DNA of 35,965 bases, taken from Zygnema cylindricum (taxonomy: Eukaryota > Streptophyta > Zygnematophyceae > Zygnematales > Zygnemataceae). The DNA lies in contig JBBHKE010002653.1 in NCBI GenBank assembly GCA_037447655.1, positions 1 through 35,965 of the forward strand, given 5' to 3'. Positions 11,029-22,319 of the stretch are shown piece by piece. The notes beneath the pieces are model-generated. The model ran no database searches. It was not told the DNA's origin and saw only the letters and a list, made by a program, of their open reading frames with translations. Position numbers and translations under genes: made by a program. Numbering within the stretch: position 1 is the stretch's first letter; every line of letters starts with the position of its first letter.

Positions 11029-11649
11029 CTAGGACTCCTAGGACCACGTACACCTAATCAGTTAGCAAGATTCGCAGAAGCGACGAACTCAATAAGTCAC
11101 AAAGGTGGAAAAGATAAAAGTTTGGAGTGAGAGAGTAATAGCATTCACATGTAGCGAGGCACAGAATAGATAGCCGTTCAAAAAGTAGATTCGATCATAA
11201 TAGAGGGAATACAATTGTAACAAAAGGGACAATGTCTAGTAATACAGTGATTCTGAATGCTGAAAGCTGCCGGGTCTATTTCGTCTGTGAATGATAATTC
11301 TTAGCTCTTTGTCCTATGTTATTATCCTAGTGCACACAAAAGCAACTAAGTGGCGGTCGAATTACCAAGTGCCACGTGTACTTCCCTACAAACAATAATG
11401 CATCGTGGGAACGTCTACACGTTTGGCTAACAATGTATTTAATCTTCTCGGTGTGAAATTGCTGATGATGTTGTGACGATACGATTTCGTGGTACCAATG
11501 GAATCGGAAGAATTGTTGCAACAAATAATCGCCCGGAATCGCACTAAAAACAATAGGATACACATAAAGACCACAAAAACGTGTAGAGGCAACCCTACAA
11601 TGTCGATTTCAAATTAATGGACGGCAGACAGAGGCCGCCGACAAATGTC
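11029..11649. other. Non-coding flank, no gene recognised
   Basis: The part nearest 11028 is presumably the leader of the gag fragment to its left. No PBS, LTR end or host gene was recognised. Short open frames on the minus strand at 11327-11592 show no known motif. Confidence 0.35.
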
Positions 11650-12190
11650 GACCAAACAAAGACTAGATTCATGATAATCCTACGTCGCATTCTAAATCTT
11701 ATGTTGGTTTATATTTTTGTAGAACAGAAGTTTGTCACTTGGCCTATTAGTTAATTAGCGTAGAATGTGTTGACTATGACATACCTTGTGCTTTCGGGTT
11801 TATACCCAGTATTACGTGTGTCACGTTGTTAGTTCTACTCCAAGAATACCTACATTCAATCAATAGTGAAGCTTTAGTGTATATGAGTAGGACTTAGTCA
11901 TTTTTGGAGTTAGAAACAATTTGTATCAAAAACTATGTATGAAGCTTTTAGTAAACTTATCCGTGAATATCTCACAGTGATGTAGCATAATTCTTTGTGA
12001 ATTTGTGTGTGTGTGTTCCTACTGTTATTACTACTTTGTAGTAGATTTTTGTCTCTGATTTGTGAGTTATCAACTGTTGAACTTGTTGTGTTTCAAACCG
12101 GTTTTGGTGAAAACTTCTTGTTTGTTTTAATTATAAGATGAGTACACGTGCATCCTCATCGTCTTCATTACCAGTTATCTCAGAACAACA
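11650..12190 (+). mobile_element. Copia leader with the first codons of gag, plus strand
   Basis: The stretch around GTGTATATGAGTAGGACTTA (11878) and the following 250 bp is homologous to the minus-strand module at 14760-15050. It ends in an ATG at 12138 encoding MSTRASSSSSLPVISEQQ, a copia-type serine-rich gag start. Homology stops after about 17 codons, exactly where the left arm of the palindrome begins. Confidence 0.65.
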
Positions 12191-13390
12191 ATCGACCGTA
12201 TGTACACATTGAATTTCCACCGTAAATTCTCGCACGTTTGTACATAATTTCGTACCGAAACATTCGTTAAAACATGTAGTTGTTTGTTTGATTCCGTATA
12301 TTCCGGGTCTCCACGTCACGTCACGCCAAACATATCCAAATCGACACTTTTGTCAGAATCAATGTATCACCGAAGATCGTCCAAAACTAACACTCCCACT
12401 AGAGTTTTGGGTGATGCATCCGATAAATATCGCCATGGATAATTTTGGCCACAATATAAATCTCGCAGGTACTTCCTCGATATAAAAATTGATCTCCGTA
12501 CACTTCAAGCAATTTGGATTTGATATATTTTGCCGCTCCGTTGAGCTGAAGTGGATCTCATTCCACTTGAAAAACGATCCTGTGGGGACCACTTGTTGTC
12601 CAATGATGATTGGTCATAAGTGTATGACCAATTGGGGCACGTCTGGCTTTTAAGCTTACTAAGTCGATGACGCTTCTTGTTGATGGCAAGGGTTCAAATA
12701 TAGGACCACCTGACGTGTCCTTTATCCTTGTTGTACGAGTAAAATGTTAGGTTTCACTTTGACCGTGGATTTTGCCCGTTTGACATCGAATCGATGCCAT
12801 GTGTTTTGTCACGATTATTTGAAGTTATGGTTGGAGTGACGTCATGAATCCTGTCCGTTTGATTGTTTTGTTCGCAACGGTGATGTAACTTCAACATTTC
12901 CCAATGTGTGACTCCAAGATTGTTTCGCGCCTTTCCCACACTTCCTCAAAGATACAACATGTATTTTTGTCGACCATAAATGGGTTAGTACTTTGTCTTT
13001 CAGTTTCACTCTATCCTTTGGAATTTTCCTTTGTTAGACCTCTTTCACTTAAGTTTTCTTCTAAATCCTTTTCTGTTTCACTCGGACTACCATAGGTTAG
13101 CACGTTTTCTAGGAGATGTTATAAATTAGCACACTTGTAGGAGACTAAGGCTTAGTTTCTCTTATGTTATGAAATTTATAAATCTATCTTTTTTTTGTCC
13201 AGTTCCGTGGAAAATCCCACATGGGACTTTTTGATCCGCGACTCTCCTTGATGTTCTCCTTCCCTTTGAATATGGTTAGGTAAGCTTTCCTTTCACCCCT
13301 CAACCCTTGTGTGACTCTTCTTTTTTGAATCCCTTCTAAGTTCGTTTTTGGCAACAATCACTTTAGGTGGTATGTCTACCACTTTCTTTT

Positions 13391-13518
13391 CAGCAACTGC
13401 TATTGAAGTCTTCATATTGAGTTCTTTAAGGTCCTTTACATCTTTGGAGTCCTTCAACAGCTGCTATTGAAGTCTTGATATTGAGTTCTTTTGAGTCCTT
13501 TACATCTTTGGACTCCTT
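13391..13518. repeat. 64-bp tandem duplication, left arm only
   Basis: Two adjacent units share CTGCTATTGAAGTCTT (13397 and 13461) and CCTTTACATCTTTGGA. The corresponding place in the right arm, around 18585-18665, has a single unit, so the duplication is younger than the palindrome. Confidence 0.8.
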
Positions 13519-14369
13519 CAGCTACTGGATTCTGTTAAATGTTTTGGAAATGTTATCTTTCTCCGCATTTTGAATCTTATGCTCTTTGACATTAAGCCTT
13601 GACCTAATATGGAAAATTGAAGATTGGGAACTAACACCTTTGACTTCTTCCACCATGTCGTCCATTGTGCTTTGTAGATGTTCTCCTTCTGAAAACGTGG
13701 CCGACTGAACTCTGGCCGCATCTGGAGCCTCTAAAAATAGAGGATTTGGAAGTACCTTGGTCACAAAAAGGTAAGATATAAATCCCTTTGAATGCTTCCC
13801 TTTTAATCCACTTTTTTCTAAATTCTTAGTTTCGGTCATCAATGCATCTCTAAAAATTTTGGTTTCCCCAATATTTAACTTTAGTTTCTCTTGTGTCAAG
13901 TGGACTAACCCTTCACTTACTTAATAAGACTCACCTTTGACCGGTTGAATGGGGTGACAAGTGCAGAACTTATGTGAGGCTTCTCCCACTTTCCTCGATA
14001 TTTCTACTCCTCTTTGGTAAGTTCGACCTCGCTGCCATCTGAATTTTGTACAGTTTTTTGTTCTCTCTCTCATGTGGCAGGATGCTTCAAAAAACCATGA
14101 TATGATTTTGACTTTTGTTTTTTTTTTTTTGTCGTCCTTTGTTCACTTCTGTCCGATCCTTTTTGATGTAAAATTTGTTTGCTCCTCCACTATTTACACA
14201 TTCTTTACCGACCTCGATAATATGAGCTATTTCTATAGGTGGATTTCCTTCCCTTAAGATGCCTTTCTTGGAGAGGACGTGAATCTTTGCACTTAGAAAA
14301 TCTTTTCTCTCCTCGACTAAATCAGTTATCGATAAGATTGGGTTCTCAATTGTCTCATTTTCTCTGTAT

Positions 14370-14417
14370 CTTTTCGTCTCAGCTGTAACTAGTCTTTTCG
14401 TCTCAGCTGCAACTATG
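14370..14417. repeat. 24-bp tandem duplication, left arm only
   Basis: CTTTTCGTCTCAGCTG occurs at 14370 and again at 14394. The right arm has one copy near 17752-17772. Confidence 0.75.
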
Positions 14418-14697
14418 TCTGAAATCGGTTTGCTGCTCATTTGAGTTTACTTACTCACTTTCCAATTATCAATTGTTGGTGTGAGAAAACTTGACGCGTG
14501 AATATTCTCCGGTTCTGGTGGAGTTTTCGACATGCATTTCACCTGTTTTTCAGAACATTTTTTTGTTTGTGGTGACTTTACTCTTGTCTTGTGATAGTCG
14601 TTACTGAAGGTGGAGGATACAAGGCCTCCTTTCGATTTGAGACAGAGGCGAACTTGACTTGTGGAACACTCGATTTTGACTCTTTTTCGAATGGTGA

Positions 14698-15560
14698 TTT
14701 TTTTGTTCTTTGGCCATACCAAGAAGTGAGGAAGAAGAAGATGTCGTATTTGTTGCCATCACAAAAATAAAAACAAGGTAGAAGCTATCACAAAAATCGG
14801 TACATACAGCAATTTCAACATTGGATAAAATACAAAACTCGCACACAATAGGACTCCCTATCAACCAAAATGTAGATACAATAGTGAAAAACACACATGC
14901 AAAATTTCACAGAATTTTGCCATCAAATGTGAGAGTTATGCTCAAACAAAATTATCAGAAACATAATGTACAGTTTTTGACAAAACAAGTTCTTTCCTAC
15001 AAAATTGCCTTAATCCTACTCATATACACTGAAACTTAAGTCGCTGAACGTAGGGAGGCGTACCAGCCGTACACTAACTACATAACACAATTAAAACGGC
15101 GAGCATACTTGAATAGAACAAGGTACGTCATTCAAAAAGAATCCTACACTCATCAGCTTAACACAAAAAAACAAAAATCTGTTGAACCAAATATTTACAA
15201 TGGAGTATGATTCTGTATGCCACATCAATTTATCGTGTATGTGGTCCACTCAGACCAGCATTTTTCGGCGGTCTTTGTTCGCCGCCTAAATATCACATTT
15301 TGCACCGTAGATAAATCTCCATATGCCATGTCATCCTCAAGTGTATATATGCTCCAACAAACGGATATTCTGGAGTGTCTTCTTTCTTGTAGTGACGCGT
15401 GTCCCGAGAGTGTATAAAAATATGTACTCCCTTCTGAGCTACCGTAACCTCAATTATGGTTCGAATTGAATAGGACTTACAACCAAAAATATGTTAAGTC
15501 ATGAAACTCTTTCTCTCACACTCCAAGCATAAAGACGACTAAAGCTTTCAAAACAACAAA
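14698..15560 (-). mobile_element. Copia-derived insertion in the left arm: leader plus gag start
   Basis: The right arm is uninterrupted at the equivalent point near 17430 (GATGACAACTCACCATC), so these 863 bp are extra. On the minus strand the insertion ends in a leader and an ATG at 14759 encoding MATNTTSSSSSLLG, then joins the arm sequence about 20 codons later. The leader matches that at 11870-12140. No flanking target duplication was found. Confidence 0.65.
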
Positions 15561-16196
15561 GTTGTCATCTTTACTCCTATTGTATTTGAAGGTGATGACT
15601 TTGTTGTCAGGTTTGATGAGTGATGCTCATTGATGACCTTCCACTTCTTGGTTGTCGTTGTACTCTCTCGATTTGTCTTATACTCCTTGCTTGTTCCCCT
15701 CCTCTTTTCGTCCATTTACCACCACATTAAGATTTTTTCTTCTATTTTGCAGGTTGGTGTTCTGACTTTCGCTGCCTTGGTTAACATGACGTCAATCTTT
15801 GCTCATTAGACCGCATGTAGCCACTCGACTACGAATGATCTCCAAAACTCATTAAACTTATTGTTTTCAACCACTTCTATTTGGTGAGTGAAACTATACC
15901 CATTTTCGTCGATCCTCCTTGATTTTTCTTCCTTTAAATCAACTATCTTACTGCTAGACTGCAAGACTTTGATTTGTCTGTGTTTGCATTTGTCATCTTT
16001 GACTGAGGTTTGGTGGTTTTCTTTTCTGCAAAGTCCGATGTTCTCCAATTTTTGTTGTTCACTTTCCCTTACTGCATTGTTACCACCATACGAGTGCCAC
16101 TTTCGATGCCTCTTTTGATTTCGATGTAAACATGTTTAACAAGTTGACATTCTAATTTTGTTACATAGAGGACTCTACTCTGGTCTCTTTGCGAAT

Positions 16197-16460
16197 TCAG
16201 ATTTGCGCATTTATTCGACTTTGCGCATTCTCTGCAACATCTCCACAAATTTTTCCGTCACCTTGTGTGGATACACGTCGTTTTGAGGCGTTGCGAATGA
16301 ACATGGTGTCGTTCTGAGACACCTGATCTTTGACCACCTTGAGGTAAGATCTCATCCTCATCTCTTCTTGAGATAGGCGACCCTCAATTTTAAGATCTTT
16401 GTTTTTTCGAATGCTGCAATTTAAGTTGATGGCCCTCGCCTTGTTTGAGCCATATTCCAT
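16197..16460 (-). other. Unrecognised open frame at the palindrome centre, left copy
   Basis: The minus strand is open for 87 codons from an ATG at 16460 (MEYGSNKARA onward; basic and hydrophilic; ends before 16197). The right arm retains the counterpart at 16541-16800 with many identical residues (VSQ-DT-FI-NAS-RR, ENAQSR), though with a stop early on. No domain is recognised. It may be a decayed captured gene fragment or TE protein. Confidence 0.35.
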
Positions 16461-16538
16461 CTTTGCATTTGTTGCTCCAACAACATTGGCAAAGCTAAAT
16501 GTAAAGAGCTAAATGTGCAGCTTATCTGCTCGTCGCTT
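16460..16538. other. Loop between palindrome arms
   Basis: About 80 bp of unpaired sequence separates the arms. It includes a short local repeat, GCTAAATGTAAAGAGCTAAATGTG in period 14 (only its two AGCTAAATGT words are alike). Confidence 0.7.
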
Positions 16539-17705
16539 TTATTATGACTCAAACAAGGCAAGGGCCATGAGCTCAAAATAAGGCATTCGAAAAAACGAAG
16601 AACTTATAATTAAGGGTCTCTTAGCTCAAGAGGAGACAAAGAAAAGATATTACCTTAAGTGGATCAAAGATAATGTGTCTCAAAAAGACACCAAGTTCAT
16701 CTGCAATGCCTCAATTCGACGTGAATCGACACAATGTGACAAAGAAATTTGTGGAGAAGTTAAAGAGAATGCGCAAAGTCGAACAAGTGCGGCATTTTTA
16801 ACCTGCAAAGAGGACTAGAGCAGAGTCTTGTACGCAACAGAAACAATTTGCCAACTAGTCAAGTATGTCTACATTGAAATCAAAAAGGCAGCGAAAATGG
16901 CACTCGCATGGTTGCAACAATGTAGCATGGTAAAGTCAACAAGAAAAATCTGAGAATGTCGGACTTTGTTGCAGAAAAAAACCACTCAACCCAAGTGGAA
17001 GATGATAGATACAAACAGAGACAAATCAAAGTCTAACAATAAGATAGTTGATTAAAAGGAAAAAGAATCAAAAAGGATCGACAAAAAATGGTATAGTTCC
17101 ACTTTTCAAATGTAGTATATCTAGAACAAGACAATCAACGAGTTCAGATATCATGGGTAGCCAGTGGTTACATGCAATCCTATATGCAAAAATTGGCGTC
17201 ATGTTAACGAATGAAGTGAAAGTCAGAACACCAACCTACAAAATAGAAGAAAAAGTCTTAATGTGGTGGTAAACGGACGAAGAGAAGAAGGGAGAAAACA
17301 ACGAGTACAAGGTAAAAAGGAGGAGTACATGGACAACCTAGAAGTAGGAGGTGATGAACGAGCCTCAAGCATTAAATAAAAAAACAGAGTCATCAGTTTT
17401 AAAAAGAATGGGAGCGAAGATGACAACTCACCATCCGAGAAGGGAGTCAAAACCGAGTGTTCCTCAAGTCAAGTGCGCCTCTATCTCAAATCTAAAGGAA
17501 GTTTTTTACCCTCTTTCTTTCCCATCCCTAACGACCATTACAACACAAGAGCAAAATCATCACAACCGAAGAAATTTATGCAAAATAGGTGAAGTTCATA
17601 CTAGTAACTCCACCAAAAACGGAAAAGATTCATGCATCAAATTTGCTCACACCAACAATTAATAATTGGAAAGTGAGTAAAAAAACTGAAATCAACAGCA
17701 AACCA

Positions 17706-17755
17706 ATTTTTGACACAACTTTTTTTGACACAGTTCAATTTTTGACACAGTTGCA
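17706..17755. repeat. Short triplication, right arm only
   Basis: TTGACACA occurs at 17711, 17726 and 17743 with T-rich leads. The left arm has one corresponding copy. Confidence 0.65.
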
Positions 17756-19787
17756 GCTGAGACGAAAGCATACACAGAGAAGGAGACAATTGTGAACCCA
17801 ATCTTATCATTAAAGGATTCATTCGTGGAGATAACAGACTTGCAGCGAAGAGAGTTTCACGTTCTCTTCTAAGAAAGGCACCTTAAGGGAAGAAAATCCA
17901 CCCATAGAAAGCGTTTTTATTAGCGAGGCCGATTATGAATTTTTAAATAGCGGAGGAGCAAATAAGTTTTACATCAAGAAGGATCGAAAGTGAACAAAGG
18001 ACGAAAAATAAGAAAACAAAACAAAAGTCATAATCACTACATGGTCTTTTCAAGCATCATGCAACATGAAAGAGAGAACGCAAAACTGTGCAAAATGTCA
18101 AAATTTTGAGGAAAGTGGAAGAAGCCTCCCAGGAGTTCGTCACTTGTCACCCCATTCAACCAGTAAAAGGGGAATATGATCAAGTAAGCGAAAGGTTAGT
18201 CCACTTCACGGAAGAGAAACTAAAGTTAAAAATTTGAGAAACCAAAACACCAAAACTTTCAAATATGCATTGATGATTGAAACTGAGAAGTCAAACAAGA
18301 GTGGATTAAGTGAGAAAAATTCAATGGGATTTACATTTTACCTTTTCGTGACCAAGGTAATCCCAAAACCTCCATTTCTACGGGCTCTTGATGCGGTCCG
18401 AGTTTAGTCGGCCACGTTTTCGGAAGGAGGACATCTGCAAAGCAGAATGGAAGACATGATGTGACATGTCAAAGGTGTTAGTTCCCAATCCCCAATTTTC
18501 CATATTAGGTCAAGGCTTAATGTCAATGAGCATAAGAGTCAAAATGCAGAGAAATATAACATTACAAAAACATCTAATAGAATCTAGAAGCTGAAGGCGT
18601 CTAAATAATTAAAGGATTCAAAAGAACCCAATATCAAGACCTCAATAGTAGCTGTAGAAAAGAAAGGAGGGGTAGACAGACCACCTAAATTGATAGTTGT
18701 TAAAGAAGAGCTTAGAGAGGATTCGGATTGATGCAGTCTAGAAGGGTTGAGGGCAAAAAAGAAAGCTTGCCTCACCAAATCCATAAAGAAGGAGAACATC
18801 AAGGAGAGCGCGGATTAGAAAGTTCCACGTAGGATATGTAGCGGAAGCCTAGGCAAAAAGAAGATTACATTCCAAACGCCATAACTATAGGGAAGAACTT
18901 GAGCCTTAGTCTCCTAGAAGACGTGCTAATCTATGGCAATTTTAGGAAAACATGCTAATCCATGGTAGTTTGAGTAGAACACAGAAAGACTCCGACGAAA
19001 CCTTAAGTGAAAAAGGTTTAACAGAGAAAAATTCCATAGGACAGAATGAACCTGTAAAACAAAGTACATTTCCGATTTATGATTGTAAAAAGTACAGGTT
19101 GTACCTTTGAGGACGTGCGACAAAGGCGCAAAGCAATTTTGGAGTCGCACATTGGAGAATATCGAAGTTTTATCGTCGCCGCGAATGAAATGATCGGACG
19201 GAAAGGATTCATTAAGTCGTTCGAATGACAACGTATAATTTTTGTGACGAATTTGGTGATACCAACTGGGTGTCAGACAATCACGAGAATCCACGATCAG
19301 AGTGAAACTAAACACCATGCTCCTTGTACAATGAGGATTAAAGACACATCAGGTGGTCCCGGTTTTTAGCCGTTGGCATCAGCAGGAAGAGCCAGTGACG
19401 CGGTAACCTTAGGCGCCAAACGCGCCTTTATTGTCGAACACTTATTACAGGTCAGCAGTGGACCACAGGTGGTCCCCATAGGATCATCCTTCAAGTGGAA
19501 CAAGATCCACTTCGGCTCAGCGAAGCGGCAAAATATATCAACTCCAAATCGCCTCAAGTGTACGGAGGTCAATTGTTATATCGAGGAAGTACCCGCGGGA
19601 TTTATAGTGTGGCAAAAATCATCTGTGACGATGTTTTGTCAGATGTATCGTGCAAAGCTCGAGTGGGAGTGTTAGTTTTGGACGATCTTCAACAATACAT
19701 CGATTCTAACAAAAGTGCCGATTTGGATATGTGTGGCATGACGTGACGCGACGACCTTGGAATGTACGGAATTCAACAGAACAACTA

Positions 19788-20490
19788 CACCGCGAATCGT
19801 AATTAGAGTAAATTACTCTAATTCGGTCGCTCGAAATTTCATCTCTATCACATGAAATAGAGTAAATGATTCTAATTTTTTCATTATTCTATTTAAGGCA
19901 AAGTTTAATTAGCGTTTTTAATTCTAATATAGATTAGTTTTAAATAGTGTGGAGTACGGACGACCTCTGACCGTGCAAAATTGTACTTTATCAAGTAAAA
20001 AAGTACAAATAATGATTTAATACAGGCCGTTTATCATGTAACTGTGTTTTAACAAACCGCGTAGTGCAAACGTCATAGTGACGATAAACTGTACGTTTTT
20101 CCAAATTCTGTAGGAATACCTTATTTACGGTAGAGGATATTAGCGTGCCAAATTAGAGTACTTAAATAAATTAGAGTAAACTTCATAGTTGAAAAAGCTC
20201 TATCACACAAATTAGCGTTCATTACTCTAATTGTTTTTTTTAGTTTTTGTACTCTACACCGTGAATCGTTATTAGCCTTATGTACGCTATATCGGCACCC
20301 CAAAATTTTGACATTGATACCTTAAATATAATAAATTACACTGTTTAAGGACGTGGACCATAATCTGCCACGTCTCTTGGAACTAAATTAAAATGAATGA
20401 CGCTAATTTTTTCTTTACACTAATAATTTCTATACGCTAATAATGATTCAAGGTGTACTTTTTTCATTACTTTAATTACGATTCACGGTG
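19788..20490. mobile_element. Non-autonomous DNA transposon with TA target duplication
   Basis: The ends are inverted repeats: CACCGCGAATCGTAATTAGA at the left and its counterpart ending CGATTCACGGTG at the right. It is flanked by TA at 19786-19787 and 20491-20492. The left palindrome arm preserves the empty site near 12280 with a single TA, confirming insertion and target duplication. Subterminal ATTAGAGTA/TACTCTAAT motifs recur in both orientations. The 703 bp are AT-rich and non-coding, and enclose a second similar element. A TA duplication suggests Tc1/mariner-type mobilisation, but the CACCG end is not one I recognise. Confidence 0.82.
20257..20455. mobile_element. Nested smaller element with similar ends
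   Basis: It starts CACCGTGAATCGTTATTAG and ends CTAATAATGATTCAAGGTG, flanked by TA at 20255-20256 and 20456-20457. Its 199 bp and shared terminal words make it a shorter relative of the enclosing element. Confidence 0.7.
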
Positions 20491-20577
20491 TACATGTTTT
20501 AATGAATGCTTGTGTACGAAATTGTGTATAGACGTGCGTAATTCAATGTTTACATACGGTCTTATTTGACCACATTA

Positions 20578-20673
20578 AGTGTGCATTTAGTGTAGACTCT
20601 TTTTTTCAGATTACAAAAGGCATACAGTGTGCATTTAGTGTAGACTCTTTTTCTTAGAGTACAAAAGGTATAC
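20578..20673. repeat. 48-bp tandem duplication
   Basis: AGTGTGCATTTAGTGTAGAC begins both units, at 20578 and 20626. It lies just outside the right arm. Confidence 0.85.
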
Positions 20674-21739
20674 AGAATAGGCAGAAAAGTATACCAATTA
20701 TCCATCAATTTAGAACAAGCAATTCAGACATTTAGAGAGAGGCAAGAATATAATAGAATTTGTCTTTATTGAAAATACATGTTTTGTAACATTTTGTCCA
20801 GATGACTTTAATGAAAGCTAAAAATTTCAACAAAATTATATTCTCCTGTCTACACGTGTAATTGCTACATTTCTCTCCCTATTCTCTATCTCTCTTGTTT
20901 CTTGTGAATCCTCAAAGCCCTATTCTGTGTTGACATGCGGCTGGTCCATTTTGTTTGTGGTTACAAGAGCTCCTCCCATTAGCTTGAATGAATGACCTGG
21001 CGTTACAAGTTATGGGTTCGGAGAAATTACATTAGGAAGCGGTGAAAAGGATTCTTAGGTGCTTGGAAGGAACACTTAGGGCATGCTCCCATGTAATAGA
21101 CACTTAGTCTCTTCATTTTGTTTTCTTATCGAAGAGGTAACTTTCAGAGTGTTCCAATGTTCAACAACGAAATCGTTCTTTTAGTCTAACTTCTTGTGAC
21201 ATTGTGCATGTCTAAGTTTTTTGACATTTTGACGTCATTCTCACTTGTGATAGCGTCGACGCCGGTAATTCAAAAAAAAATCGCCATGGTTTCCCCATTT
21301 TTTTTTCTCACTCTATTTGCCATCAAAATATGCCCAAAGATACTCAAAAGCAATAAATTTTAAAAAAACTTTCATTTTATATTATTATTGCTACGTTTCA
21401 TTCGAAGAATTTGAGATAGACGTGTCGGTACACCTCCACGGAAAAATGTACGCACAGGTTAGAAAAAGACAGTGGGTTTTTTTATGTAGGAAAAAAAATG
21501 TTTTAGTAACATGTGGCGCGTACCACAACATCCTTTTATTCACTTATAATTTGTTACTCTAACTATAATCACCTTGAGGTGATTTGAGTAGAAGTTTGAA
21601 GATGAGCTAGAGTGACACGAAAGTGGGTGAAAACGACCAAGACGAGAAATTGTCGTACTTTAATTGCGCTTCAGGTGACGCAAATTATAATGTGATATCT
21701 TCATGTTTTTCGTACTGCTGAAAATTTTGTATTTGCGGG
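20674..21739. other. Non-coding stretch, no gene recognised
   Basis: AT-rich sequence with several poly-A/T runs. Short open frames show no known domain. It could be decayed upstream sequence of the copia 3' end that follows. Confidence 0.35.
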
Positions 21740-22319
21740 CTAAGTGTTGGAGGGAACAACAAATAAAATCCTTACTTTAACACATGGGAACATGCTCTTA
21801 GTCTTAGGATTGTTTATAGAAGAGGAGATTCCAAGTTGTTACAAATGTTGTAATGCTTATTATAAAGGTGATCATGGTTTAGGAAGGTCTACATCGAGAT
21901 ACTTGATTTTACTTCTAGAAGGAGCCATCTGATTGATTTCACGTTTGTATCCTCCTATTGTACTCTTGTCTACAAAGGCGGCGTACATGGCTGCATGTCA
22001 TAATGTTAACAGCTCTGTGTAGATTAATGATATTTATTGTGAAATTGGAGTGAGAAAGGAATACTTAAAATATTGAGTGATAACACGTCCACTATTGCAC
22101 TTCCTGTTTTGCATAAGCGTAGAAAACACATCAAAATTCACCAACATTTTTTTCACGACTTAGATTCAAAAGAGGAGATTTAATTTTTGTTTGTAATTAC
22201 CGAAGAGCAAGTTGCTGACATGGTGACTAAAGGAGCACTAAAGGAGGTATATAACATGCGGAAGATTTAAGCAGGCATGGAGTAACAAGGGGCTTTCTCT
22301 CCTTTAAGATGACTTAGTA
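21740..22319 (+). pseudogene. Decayed copia RNase H and C-terminus, plus strand
   Basis: Blocks of copia pol are recognisable in shifting frames: VLEGTTN, YYKGDHGLGRSTSRYL, a STEAEYMAA-like STKAAYMAACHN, and EEQVADMVTKGALKEVYN near 22205. Stops interrupt the blocks, so no protein is possible. It is followed directly by a PPT and LTR. Confidence 0.8.

Larger units (their letters stand above)
12191..16459 (-). repeat. Left arm of the giant palindrome
   Basis: The reverse complement of this arm aligns collinearly with the plus strand of 16539-20570. Matching blocks checked by eye include 12195-12290 with 20495-20570; 12295-12600 with 19450-19760; 12900-13020 with 19030-19170; 13520-13900 with 18200-18570; 14090-14600 with 17590-18030; 15570-16050 with 16920-17430; and 16200-16450 with 16545-16800. 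Identity appears to be about 75-82% in the aligned parts. It contains two unique additions: an 863-bp copia-derived insertion and a 64-bp duplication. The content is not recognised; short frames are open but have no known domain. Confidence 0.88.
16539..20570 (+). repeat. Right arm of the giant palindrome
   Basis: This is the head-to-head partner of 12191-16459. It begins at ATGACTCAAACAAGGC (mirror of GCCTTGTTTGAGCC-like sequence at 16440) and ends around GACCGTATGTAAACATTG read on the minus strand near 20555. It lacks the left arm's copia insertion and duplications, but carries its own 703-bp insertion at 19788-20490. A GAGTGGGAG tract followed by TGTTAG at 19662-19676, mirrored in the left arm, looks like a PPT/LTR junction, so the arms may be non-autonomous retroelement copies; this is a weak inference. 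Confidence 0.88.

Noticed and set aside
19662-19676. GAGTGGGAG-TGTTAG as a definite PPT/LTR border in the palindrome arms
   Set aside because: It is mirrored in both arms, but no matching second LTR or PBS was found, so it is kept only as a weak hint.
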